Source: Paulownia fortunei (taxonomy: Eukaryota > Streptophyta > Magnoliopsida > Lamiales > Paulowniaceae). From it: a stretch of DNA of 64,000 nt. The notes under the pieces are model-generated. The model was not told the DNA's origin. It did no database searches and saw only the letters and a list, made by a program, of their open reading frames with translations. The stretch's first letter is position 1. The number at the start of each line of letters is the position of its first letter. Where the stretch lies: NCBI GenBank assembly GCA_019321725.1, contig CM033121.1, forward strand, positions 12,276,001 through 12,340,000, read 5' to 3'. This document shows positions 10,944 through 21,100 of this stretch, piece by piece. The position numbers and the translations under genes were made by a program.

Positions 10944-13234
10944 TGTAACACCCCTTAACCTAACTGTAGAACTTAAACAAGCTAACACAGTTAAATCAAG
11001 AAATGTTAACTTTTCATCAATACTAGAGTTATGGTTTTGATAAAAGTTCCCCATTAGGCTATAAAAGAAAGAACTTGAATTCATTTGTTGTTTCATTTCA
11101 TTTTAAACACACCATATACATAAATCAAAATTGAGTACATTTGTTTACAAAACCATAAAAGAGCGGCTTATTTAAAAATAAAATAGAGTTTTTAAGATAT
11201 GCTACAAACAACTCGAAGTATGGTATATGAACAAATCTCTGTCTGGCCGCCTTGGAGACTCAGTCAACCTCTAAACCTGTACATTTCCACTTGCATCACA
11301 TGAATCTAATGAGGTAAAGGCTTAGTAAGGGAGACTGATACAATAATAATTAGCGTACATGCAAATCACATAAATGATTAAATGCATTATTCAATTTAAT
11401 AACTTTCTTTCATAAATGATTCTTTAGGGCCCTTGAAGTGTGGTACCTAACTAATAGCGATAGACCATGGTTTTCGAAACTTGTTCATAATGATTGGCCA
11501 ATAAGAGAACTAATACGAGGTTTCCATACTTGATCTTTCAACCTCAGGTATTAGCCGTATTCTATCTCATTCATTGTGGCTTTCCTATACTAGTTTTTTA
11601 ACCTCAAGTATTTGCCACCATTTGTTGGGTCTCCTGGTCCCTCCCACGTCCCTTGTCTACCCAACCATCAATCAAGTACCATACTTACTTTTCAGAAACC
11701 TCATTATATTCTTAATAGTGTCATGCTTCATGACCCATAAATGCATCAAACATTGCATCATTTGACAAATAATAACAATCACATTAAAATATGAACAACA
11801 TTATATGATTTTTATGATACAGCAAATGAAAGCTTCAACTTACCTCAAGTCCACTTTGTGCTAAGTGAAAAAGTCAATCTCTTTGGAAGATAGGATGTGT
11901 TAAAGGCATAACATAATCAAATCATGTACCTTTCAATATCCTTTTAATAAATCACATAATCTATTCTAATTAAAATCATATACACTTTTTAATTTTTTTG
12001 TAAACAATTCCATATCGATTACATTACTTCAAAAACAATACATACTTCATATTTACTAATAATTCAAGACAATAAAACATTAGGGTAGCCATTAAATTAC
12101 TATTAGGGCAGCCCCCAAACCTTGAACACAAACTCAAAATATCCAAATTAACATGGGATGAACTTGATTCTAACTTAAATTGATTCTAACAATCAATTAA
12201 GCAAACTAATTTCTATTTTTCACAATCATTCATAGAAACTTTCAAACATAATATAACCATTACAACATCAATAAGAACAAATAAATTAAGCATATTTCGC
12301 AAGACTATCAATTTTGCTAAAAACTAGCTTCACTAGCTTGATTTTGGCTTCAAGTGTAACCTACTTAAGTTTTCAATCATACAAAAATATACTAAAATAT
12401 GTAACCATTCAAGATACTACAAATTCATCATAAGAAATATTGAAGAAGAATATACCTTGATTAAGTTGGAATTAAGCTTCAAAATCAACGATTTTCAAGC
12501 TTAAAAGAGTGAAAACTTGTTCTGGTTTGTGTTCTATGGATTCCTATGGATTGAATCTAATTTTTGTGAGTATGAGAGTGTAGAAATTTGGGAGAAACTT
12601 TGGAGAAGAATGGTTGGCCATTTTTGAGGAGCTTCCACAAGAAAATAGGCTAAAAATGACTTCTTTGACATTTCAAAGAGAGGTAAGTGGTGATTGGTTG
12701 CATCATGCTTGGTGTCTTCTCATGCCAAAAGCCACATTTGTGGGCTAGGGAGATGACAAAAATTGATGATTTGGTGTTATAATCAAGTGCAATATGGTTT
12801 AGAATGATTTTATGCAACCTAGTCAACCAACAAATCAAATTGCACCATTTTGCGTACTTTTAGTTCTTAGCCAAAATATAACATATTTCAAGCAAATATT
12901 TAGGCAAATAATCACTTTAGAATGTAACAAGTATGAAGCAATACAAATAATTCATTTCATGGCCATTCAACACATCAATCTTCTTTACCCGAGATATCGA
13001 GCTTTTCACTACAAAAAGGCACTTAAGAAATATGTTAAATCAATAAACAAAAATTTGATCTCATATTTCATGTACTAATGCATGTTAAAGCATAACTGGA
13101 GCATATAGTAACAATTATTCATGTTCATGCAATCATGGTATTTGTATGCCATAATCTGATAATGCGTATTGATTAGATGAATATTCATGCAAGATGCTTA
13201 TTATTGGCTATGTAGGAGAGAATTGGGCATTACA
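10944..13234 (-). mobile_element. Solo LTR of a Ty3/gypsy chromovirus, 2291 bp, with TSD
   Basis: Read on plus it begins TGTAACACC and ends GGGCATTACA. It is flanked by identical 5-bp repeats CTTAC (10939-10943 and 13235-13239). It is homologous along its length to the LTRs at 54525-56833, 61253-63315, 44734-47012 and, in part, 22798-23748. No internal region is present, so it arose by LTR-LTR recombination after insertion. The sense of the LTR is the minus strand. Confidence 0.93.
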
Positions 13235-14043
13235 CTTACTGTGGGGGATGTTATCTTATAACATCACATGGGGAACAAATTGATTTGGCCATGGTGCTAG
13301 AAAGCCTAATGCGTTAATCATTTTCAAGTAGTGCTCAATGAGTCGTTCGCCTCGACAAACCAAAAGAAAAAGTTCTAACACTCAACCCTTACATATAAAA
13401 AATCTAAGTGATGATTAAAGAGAGAATATAAGAACAACCTATTTTTACATGCTTGTCTCCACACTGAATAACATAACTATTTGTGCAAAAATATTTGAGT
13501 AAAATTACCAAAAAAATATATTAACCAAAGAACACCATCAAAGTTTAAAACAACACGCATCATCAATTAAACCACATTATTCATGCTTAATTTTAATCAT
13601 TAAAAATGGAAGAACATATACGACTTAAAAGAAATTGATAATTCACAATTTTTTGTTAAAAACTTCACAAACTTGCTATGTTATGCAAACAAAAAAATAG
13701 GGGTACATTTTAAGAGTGTTAAAGTTAGCTTTTACTCTACCACCCTTTTTCATGGTTTCAATGGATCCAAAAAGAAAACATGTTTGATTTTTTTTTTAAA
13801 AAAAGTAGAAAAATACATATTGAACACACAAGACATGATATCAATTATCCCCTCCCCCAACCTAATCGAGATATTGCCCCCAGAGTCGAAAATAGATAGG
13901 AAAGTAGAGTTTAGAAGCTATTACCTAAAATGTGACTTATTAGAAAGTAAAGCTGAAATAACATAATATATACACTATTAGTTGAAACCATTAAGGATAA
14001 ATTTCACAGGCTAAGAATCAAATTCATTTTTCTTTTTTGACCA
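13235..14043 (-). other. Internal non-coding region of Tat-type element between solo LTR and LOG copy
   Basis: No recognised coding sequence. The frame at 13673-13966 (plus) matches nothing I know. A T10/A7 run near 13790 could be a relic of a poly(A) tail of the minus-strand LOG retrocopy, about 250 bases past its stop, but this is speculative. Confidence 0.45.
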
Positions 14044-14656
14044 TTATCTTCTATTGGACCAATCCACACGAGCCCATGTTGGATCAGGTTTTGATATATA
14101 TGCCAGAAGTTGATCAATCAGTTGGTCAGGTGTTGGAGCAGAAATCATAATTCGTCTCATAGACGTTGAAATAAAACCTTTTTCTATAGCATGATCTACA
14201 AAAGATAGCAAACTATCAAAGAAACCATTAGCATTAAGAATATCTACAGGTTTCTAGTGAATGTTGAGTTGTGCCCAAGTGACAACTTGGAATAATTCCT
14301 CCAGTGTACCAAAACCACCAGGTAGAGTGATGAATGCATCCATATTGTTTAATATATTAGGCATTTTGTCCTGAATATGTGACATTTTTATCTCATCTCT
14401 GATGGTCATACCTGTGATATTATGTACTGTAAAATATTTTGGGATAACTCCTAAAATTTTGACTCCTCCTACATGAGCAGAAGTAGTAACACTCTCTATT
14501 AACCCTAGACTGCCTCCCCTATATACTAATGAATTTTTCTTTCTACTAACATTTTACCAAGATTATTGGTTGCCCCTATAAACTCACCATTTTTTTCCTC
14601 GAAGGATTCTACAAAAGACAAATACAGTTGAACTTGCGAGTGAAAGAGACTTTCAT
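14044..14656 (-). pseudogene. LOG-like: LOG-like cytokinin riboside 5'-monophosphate phosphoribohydrolase, broken intronless copy
   Basis: LOG enzymes release active cytokinin bases from their nucleotides. From 14510 to the TAA at 14046-14044 a single frame reads LVYRGGSLGLIESV, LGVIPKYFTVHNITGMTI, the catalytic family motif PGGFGTLEELFQVVTWAQLN, GFFDSLLSFVDHAIEKGFI and MISAPTPDQLIDQLLAYI. These follow the LOG family order to the C-terminus. Upstream, VFC, GKK and NLGKMLVERKIH occur in other frames, back to a possible ATG at 14656. An in-frame TAG sits at 14256-14254, and frameshifts fall near 14520 and 14600. The copy has no introns, whereas plant LOG genes are multi-exonic, so it probably passed through RNA. 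It lies in the sense orientation between integrase and 3' LTR of a retrotransposon. It is not translatable as it stands. Confidence 0.88.
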
Positions 14657-14922
14657 TTTTTTTTTGAAAGTGAGTTGTGCAAAAATAGAGCATGTACGGT
14701 GCTATTTATTGAGGTGTGAACATGGGATGCATTTATTGCACGTCTTTTTCTTTTGTCAGAAAAGTTGAAATAAGGACACAAAATTTAAATTTTAGCTACT
14801 TACATGTGAATGTAAATGTAGTTGTTACTGTGGCTCACATCTTCCTCTGATTTTACATCTAGTAACAACTTAAACACCCTCTATGGGTCAAGGATATGCT
14901 TCCCATCTAGTTTTCTTATAAA

Positions 14923-15126
14923 CTAAAAAATATGGTCTTTTAATATCAGATTCTCAAAACTATAATGGTCATATTCATCCCAAAAGTGATTCCATAAATC
15001 ACGAATTACACGATATACTAATCCACATGAATGTGTCTCAAAAGTCAATATAATATTATCTAAAGACTTCTTACTCAGTTCATTCTTAATGAATTGAATT
15101 TCATCTTCTCGATTTTTAGAAACCAT
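14923..15126 (-). pseudogene. Unrecognised 67-aa frame inside the Tat-type element
   Basis: An open frame in the element's sense direction: a charged N-terminal half (REDEIQFIKNEL) and an aromatic C-terminal half (RVIRDLWNHFWDEYDHYSF). It lies between integrase and the LOG-like copy. Amino-acid composition looks like real protein rather than random AT-rich sequence. I do not recognise the family. It might be another captured host fragment, an env-position remnant or chance. Confidence 0.35.
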
Positions 15127-15665
15127 TCCTAAGGAACGACACTTTGTGTTGCAAGTCCATCAATCACATTTGTGACAAACTTGCATTTTTTTGCCCTTTA
15201 TTTTTTTGAATATGTGTTGTTACTAAAACCAGGTATGTATCTAGTAAGCAAGTTTGAAAAATCATATGAAAACTCATCTGCCACTTATACCTTTGCTTCA
15301 ATTATCCATCGTATGTCCCCTAGGATGCCCTTGTGCAGTAGCATCCTTAATCTTTCAATTATAGTTTTATAAATATTTAAAATTACATTTTTAGGAAGAA
15401 AATAAAATTATTTCTTGAGAGTTAGAAGAATATCATCCATTGTGAAAAGAACAAGAAAAGAGAATGAGAAAAAGAGAGAAACTTTGTACAGAGATTTCAG
15501 TTATTTGAGAAACTGATATATCTGACTTCAATAGCCACAAAATATTGTTATCCACCACTTAACTAGGCAAAGAAAAGAAAAAAAAAGAAAGAAAGCCTAC
15601 AAAATAAACAAAGTTAAAAAAAATATGTATATATATATATACACAAATACTAATCATAACAAGGG
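15127..15665 (-). other. Non-coding spacer after integrase in the Tat-type element
   Basis: AT-rich, with a short (TA)n run at about 15627-15641 and a purine-rich stretch at 15430-15600. No coding signal on either strand. Confidence 0.5.
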
Positions 15666-16874
15666 TTAGAAAGCAAAAGAATTTCCTCTTGTGAAAATTG
15701 ATTCTCTACCTTTAGGATTCTCAATCTCAATCGCCCCACAAGAATATACCTCTTTTACAACAAAATGACCACTCCATCTTGATCTCAATTTTCCAAGAAA
15801 TAAATGCAATAAAAAATTATAAAGAAAAACTTTTTGACCAACGTCAAATATTTTTCTTGAAATTTTATTTCCATGAAATTCTTTAAATCTGAATTTTAAA
15901 ATTCTAATATGCATCATTTTTCAATTCTTGAAGTTCAATGATTTGTAATTTGCGTAATTTTGAAACTTCATCAAGGTTGAAGTTAAACATTTTGATTGCC
16001 CAATGATGACAAGGTTTTCCATAAACTATCCTATAAAGAGACATGCCTAATGATGTTTTGAAAGTAGTTCTATATGCCCAAAGTGTATCAGTAATTCTAA
16101 GAGACCAATTTTTATGATTTGGGTTAATTGTCTTTTCCAAAATTTATTTTATCTCTCTCTATTTACAAGTTCAACTTTTCCATTTGTCTGAGGGTGACAA
16201 GGTATTGCAACTTTATGTATGATTCCATATTTCCTCATTAAAGTTCCAAAAACTTCATTACAAAAATGTTTTCCCCCATCACTAATAATAGATATAGAAA
16301 TTCCAAATCGACTTAAAATATTTTCTTTCAAAAAATTATCACTATTCTGTGATCATTATTTCGATAGAGAATTGCCTCGATCCATTTTGAGATATAATCT
16401 ATGGTGACCAATGTATAAATAAAAGCAAATAATAATAAAAATGGTCCCATGAAGTCAATACCTCAACAATCAAAGATTTCAATCACTAGGATGGGGTGTA
16501 GGGGCATTATGTTTCGTTTTAAAATGTATCCTAACTTTTGACAATTGTCGCTACTTTTGCAAAAAAATGTAAGTATCTTTGATTACTTTTACCTTGGTTT
16601 CGCTATTAATGATACTTTTGAAAAGAATTGGCCAATAAAATCCACATTGCAAGATCTTTGCAGCAATTTTCTTTGCCGAAAAGTGGTCACCACACGCTCC
16701 CGAATGCCAAAATTTAAAAATATTATTTTTCTTATTGTCAGGCATGCATCTCCGAAAGATTTGATCAGAAAAATGTTTGAATAGGTATGGATCATTCCAA
16801 TAAAAGTTTTTCACCTCAGTCAAAAACTTCTTTCTATCTTGGGAATTCCAATATGGTGGCATCTTTTGTATCAT
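15666..16874 (-). pseudogene. Tat/Athila-type integrase remnant
   Basis: Minus-strand frames 16874-16551, 16331-16149, 16140-15904 and 15917-15666 give ordered integrase blocks. They are WNDPYLFKHFSDQIFRRCMP, AAKILQCGFYWPILFKS, the core FGISISIISDGGKHFCNEVF with CHPQTNGKVELVNRE (D and E of the DDE triad), then AYRTTFKTSLGMSLYRIVYGK and a C-terminal KVFLYNFLLHLFLGKLRSRW. In relatives these are FKHCADQIIRRCVP, HPQTNGQAEVSNRE and AYRTAYKTPIGMSPY. The catalytic H-P-Q-T-N-G block is intact, but stops separate the frames and part of the zinc-binding region is lost (16407-16551). Confidence 0.85.
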
Positions 16875-17049
16875 AAAAAAATTAACAAGATCAGCAAACC
16901 AAGGTAAAATAGAAACATTAAATAGTTTTTCATCAGGGAAAGTATCATTAATAGGTGTGGTTTAAAATGAGTCATCACAACAAGTCTCAACAAATGATCA
17001 GCCACCACATTCTCTACTCGTTTCTCATCTTGATTCGTAATATGAATTC

Positions 17050-17665
17050 CTAGAGTAAGGGAATCCACCTAATCAGTCTAGGTTTGACATAATTTTTTGA
17101 CAAAAGATATTTCAAAACTGCATGATCACTTAAAACAACAACTGGTGAGCCAACAAGATAAGATCTAAAATTGTCCAATGTAAAAACAACAAGAAGTAAT
17201 TCTTTTTCAGTTGTTGAATAATTCAATTGAGTACTATTCAAAGTTTTAATTGCATAGTGAATGACATATGGTTTCTTATCTTTTCTTTATCCTAATACAG
17301 CTCCAATAGCATAGTCTTTGGCATCACACATTATTTCAAAAGTTATAAAGTCCAATCTGGAGGCTGCATGCTTTTAAGCTTAACAAATACATTTTCACAA
17401 TTTTCAGTCCATTAAAAAATAGTAACTTTTGTTAGAAGATTACACAAGGTTTAGATATTATAATAAAATCTTTGATAAATCTTCTATAAAAACCATCATG
17501 TCCTAAAAATGATCTTACCTCCTTCACAGACATTGGTATTGACAAATTGACAATTAATTAAATTTTAGATTTGTCTACTTTAATACCTTTTGACAAAATC
17601 ATGTGCCAAACAATAATACTATAGTTACCATGAAATGACATTTCTCCCAATTGAGTATAAGGTAT
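17050..17665 (-). pseudogene. Tat/Athila-type RT C-terminus and RNase H remnant
   Basis: Minus-strand reading gives KEVRSFLGHDGFYRRFIKDF near 17480-17540 (RT connection: the usual SFLGHAGFYRRFIKDFS), then MNSTQLNYSTTEKELLLVVF and LVGSPVVVLSDHAVLKYLL in 17241-17050. These are the RNase H motifs YxTTEKELLAVVFA and GSKVxVYTDHAALKYLL. It continues into the linker before integrase (17068-16871). The catalytic RT centre lay upstream and is absent. Confidence 0.8.
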
Positions 17666-17682
17666 AACATGATTTTCTTTTA

Positions 17683-17915
17683 GGTTTCATTTGGATTGAT
17701 GGATTTCAAATCCATAATAATGAATTCATTAATCTTGTTTGGATAATCTCATGATACAATGGATTTCAAATTCTTAAGCCCTATTTTATGTTATCTTTTG
17801 AGTCATTGTGGTGGATTTTAAATCCATCTTATATGTAGTAATTTGAAATATTTCCCCCAAATCCTCCCTTTAAATCCAAATCATTCCATCTAAACTTCCA
17901 ATTAAGTTAGCATAC
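17683..17915. mobile_element. Possible MITE
   Basis: Roughly inverted ends: left TTTGGATTGATGGATTT, right complement TAGATGGAATGATTTGG. Internal repeats of GATTTCAAATCC and GATTTTAAATCC also occur. It separates the Tat-type RT from the copia remnant. No clear TSD, so the call is weak. Confidence 0.3.
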
Positions 17916-18029
17916 TTCTTTTGATTAATCATCTTCATTAAATAAGTAAATACTCGAATCAAAACGAATTGCAACATACTTACAATAAATAGAAAAATAT
18001 TTTCTCAACATAATGCGACTGGTTAAGGA

Positions 18030-19235
18030 AAATGCCATCACACCCAAAATAAAATTGCCTCCCGAAGATCTTTCATGTCAAAGTGGCCATTAATCAAGTT
18101 TTTAGTTTACTTGATAACATGCAATTTAGAGCCAAAAATCAATAAATCATCAACATATAGGCAAACAATCACATGTGAATTACTCCAAGACTTATGATAG
18201 ATGCACTTGTCACACTCATTCGATTTATAATCATTCTCAATCATGCATCAAACTTTTTATGCCATTACTTATGTGCCTTTCTTAAGTAATATATAAATTT
18301 ATCAATTTACATAATTTTCTTGTTTGACCGGCTTCTATGAAACCTTCATTTGATCCATATAAATTTCCTCATTTAAGTCACCTTTTAAGAATGCAATTTT
18401 CACATCCATTAGATAAATATGCAAATAAAAAATTATATCACTAGCAATCAAAAGTCTCATGGATGTTACTACTATTAACCGGATAATATGTGTCAAAAAA
18501 TTCTAAGCTTTCTAGTTGTTTGAAACCTTTAGTAACTAGTCTAACCATAAATTTATCAATAACACCATCCAGTTTTAACTTTTTCTAAGGACCCATTTAC
18601 ACCCAATTGTTTTACAACCTCATGGTAATATGAAACTCATCATTTTGCATAATGATTATTAATATGACAAAAACCATCATGCCATAAATTAGTAGAAAAG
18701 AGCATATAAACAAAAGTAGATTTCAACATTCAATTTCAACATCCCATCACATGCATACCCCTTGCCCATAAAAATACCTTTTTTAGTAATCACAAGTTGA
18801 TTACATTCCATGATTTGTTTGAAGCTAGCCTTGTTAAGAAGAAAACTAGACATCAAATTCTTCCTCATAAAAGGAGTAAAAAGAACATTTTTCAAATTCA
18901 TTACCTTTCATGAGATGAATGTTAACTCAAATTCTCCCATCCTAAGTACTTGGGTGGTATGAGAATCACCAAGCATAAGAGTTACAGGCTCCTCAAAATG
19001 ACTATAAACCGTGGACCAATATTTCTCATAGCAAATATGGTTGTTTGCTCTAGAATCCATCCACCAACCATCAACACTTTCAAGCATGTTTACATTAGTT
19101 ATTAGAGCCATAAGTAGATTCTCAGGTTACGTTAGTCTGTGGAATAGACTCAGGATTCTAATATTTCCCAAATCAAGCAATATGCTTACTCTTGCCATAG
19201 ACATAACATGCTCTTAATTGTTGATGTTGTGCTTG
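18030..19235 (-). mobile_element. Ty1/copia remnant on minus strand (gag end, protease, RT)
   Basis: Minus strand from 19235: a knuckle relic CYVYGKSKHIA, then protease frame 19111-18908 with GWWMDSRANNHICYEK (normally DSGA, so the active-site glycine is changed) and LMLGDSHTTQVL. Next comes 18901-18689 with VLFTPFMRKNLMSSFLLNK and ITKKGIFMGKGYACDGM. A pre-integrase relic (HDGFCHINNHY) lies near 18660-18630. Integrase is missing, and the sequence jumps to RT words such as WVLR, DGVIDKFMVRLVTKGFKQ and FFDTYYPV at 18600-18400. Orientation is opposite to the copia that follows. Confidence 0.8.
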
Positions 19236-19237
19236 AT

Positions 19238-20084
19238 TGTGATAGAATCATAATTGATTATTCTGGGATCATAATTAATTATGATTTGATTAGTTAGCAT
19301 TGATTAACAACTTATTATCTTGCACAAGATTTAATTGATTTTATTGATTGACCTTATATGAATTAATTATCTTGTTTAGCTTGTGCAGATTTGATTGGAT
19401 TATATTGATGGAAAGAATTGAAGATTTTATTTACAAGATAAGTTAATATCTTTTACTGATAAGGAAAGAATCTTGACATATCTTATATTATCTATGTAGT
19501 GTATTTAGAAACTTTTGAGGTGGAGATTTGAATTTAATTAATGCTACAAGAAAACCTCAAAGAACTAGAAAAAGTACATGCCTTTTGTGAGAAGATGCAC
19601 GTGGCTTCAAACTTTGAGATTGATCTTATTTTATTCACTCTTCGGGAGAAGAGGGTGAGTCTTTTGGGAGATTAGCACAATTCTTTGGGAGAATAATTTG
19701 AAAATCTTTGGGAGAAGGTCGGTCTGACATTTGAAGGGATTTCAGCGTTGAATAGAGTTCAACAGTGCGGACTTAAAAGTCGAGAGGATCATGCTGAAGC
19801 TTCACTAATTGATTTGTTCAAGAACGACGTCATTAGTAAAGAGGGAGTCTTTACATTTTGAATAAGTCCCATTATAATAATTGTAATTTGAATTAGTAAA
19901 GTATTCATTACAGGTGGTGACCTCCCTTGTACATGTAGAGTACATTTGTACTTGAAACACATAAAAATCTCTTGTGTCTTTTACATTACTGTCTTTTACT
20001 TTTTACAACAAACTATCCAATTATTACAACAATTGAATCCAATTAACAAGTAAAGTTGGTAGTAGCACTAAAACAGATCTAATA
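19238..20084 (+). repeat. Probable copia 5' LTR
   Basis: Begins about TGTGATAG and ends ATCTAATA directly before the primer site. It contains AT-rich U3-like sequence and a downstream CTTGTACATGTAGAG...CTTGAAACACATAAAAATCTC segment typical of the R-U5 part of plant copia LTRs. The 5' boundary is an estimate. No second LTR was found. Confidence 0.5.
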
Positions 20085-20086
20085 AT

Positions 20087-20099
20087 TGGCATCAAGAGC
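20087..20099 (+). other. Degenerate primer-binding site (initiator Met tRNA)
   Basis: Reads TGGCATCAAGAGC, against the plant copia consensus TGGTATCAGAGC, with one substitution and one inserted A. It follows the LTR end directly. Confidence 0.6.
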
Positions 20100-20164
20100 T
20101 AGTCACTAGATACATTTAGTAAGATTTTGGGAGCTGATCTGTTTAACGTACAGGAATGGATCAT

Positions 20165-20910
20165 CTTTACAAAGGACATCAACTACACGACCTCCATATT
20201 GGAAGGATCAAATTACTCATACTAGAAGGCAAATATATGAGCCTTCATTAAATGTGGATGAACGGGCTTGACGTGCTGTTATAACAGGCTGGTAACATCC
20301 TGTGATGACAAATGAACAGAAAGAAGAGATTCTTATTCCAGAAGACCAATGGAACACTAAGGAGAAGAAAATTGCAAATTATAACTCAAAGGCCCTAAAT
20401 GCAATTTTTATTGCGATTGATGTTAACAAAATTAATTTGATTATAAACCATGAGAGTGCAAAAGAGGCTTGGAAAATTCCACAAACTATCTATAAAGGAA
20501 CTATAGTAGTGCGAATATCAAAACTCCAAATTTTAGCCTCAAGATTTGAAGATATTGGAATGAAGGAGAGTGAGGACGATTGCCACATTTAATACAAAGC
20601 TATGCAATATAGTAAAAGAAGTTCAAGCATTTGGCAAAAAATACTCAGATATTCAACTTGTGCGAAAAGCGTTAATGTCACTATCCGAGAGATTTGCATA
20701 TAAGGTTATTGCCCTTGAAGAAGCCCGTGATATTGAAAACATGAAACTAGATGAGTTGATGGGCTCCTTACAAATATTTGAATTGAATATTAATCATAAC
20801 ATGAGAGATAAAGGAAATAATGTTTCCTTTCAAGCTAAAGTTCTAAAAATCAACGTCAGAACTAGAAGATGATGATGATATATCAAAATCTATGGCTTTC
20901 TTGACAAAAA
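20165..20910 (+). pseudogene. copia gag remnant (UBN2-type), cut by insertion
   Basis: Starts with the RPPYWKDQITHTRRQ region, related to the usual SRPPLLDGSNYxYWK gag opening. It continues in 20302-20592 with NYNSKALNAIFIAIDVNKI, ESAKEAWKI and VRISKLQILASRFEDI, then in 20570-20872 with LVRKALMSLSERFAYKVIALEEA and DELMGSLQIFEL. These are consecutive UBN2 gag motifs of copia elements. There is a stop in the opening (a TGA where GCTTGA replaces Ala-Trp) and one frameshift near 20580. The gypsy LTR at 20911 cuts it after SMAFLTK. Confidence 0.85.
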
Positions 20911-21100
20911 TGTAATGCCCAATTCTCTTCTACATAGCCAATAATAAACATCTTGCATGAATATGCATCTAATCAATGTGTATTATTGAATTATGGCATA
21001 CAAATGCATGATTGCATGAACTTGAATAATTGTTATTATATGCTCTAGTTATACTTTAACATGCATTAGTACATGAAATATGAGATCAAACTTTTGTTTC
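20911..21100 (+). repeat. Truncated first LTR of the chromovirus tandem
   Basis: TGTAATGCCCAATTCTC... matches the first 190 bp of the LTR at 22798. Similarity stops at TTTTGTTTCT, where the sequence jumps into the RNase H coding region (TTGACCCAAAA). A short TTCTT homology at the junction suggests a deletion by illegitimate recombination. Confidence 0.85.

Larger units (their letters stand above)
8356..17665 (-). mobile_element. Tat/Athila-type Ty3/gypsy element, 3' half, carrying LOG-like sequence
   Basis: On the minus strand, in transcription order: end of RT (about 17660-17480), RNase H-like region (17241-17050), integrase (16874-about 15670), an unrecognised frame (15126-14923), a broken LOG copy (14656-14044), non-coding sequence interrupted by a solo LTR (10944-13234), the polypurine tract (PPT, 10005-9991) and the 3' LTR (9990-8356). 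The order RT-RH-INT and the motif GGHFxxxxTAxKILQxGFYWP-like block place it in Ty3/gypsy, Tat/Athila branch. The 5' half is missing beyond 17665. Confidence 0.75.

Noticed and set aside
14044..14656. LOG-like frame as a functional host gene
   Set aside because: An internal TAG, two frameshifts and a degraded N-terminus (CGSS motif lost) rule out a working enzyme; it is annotated as a pseudogene.
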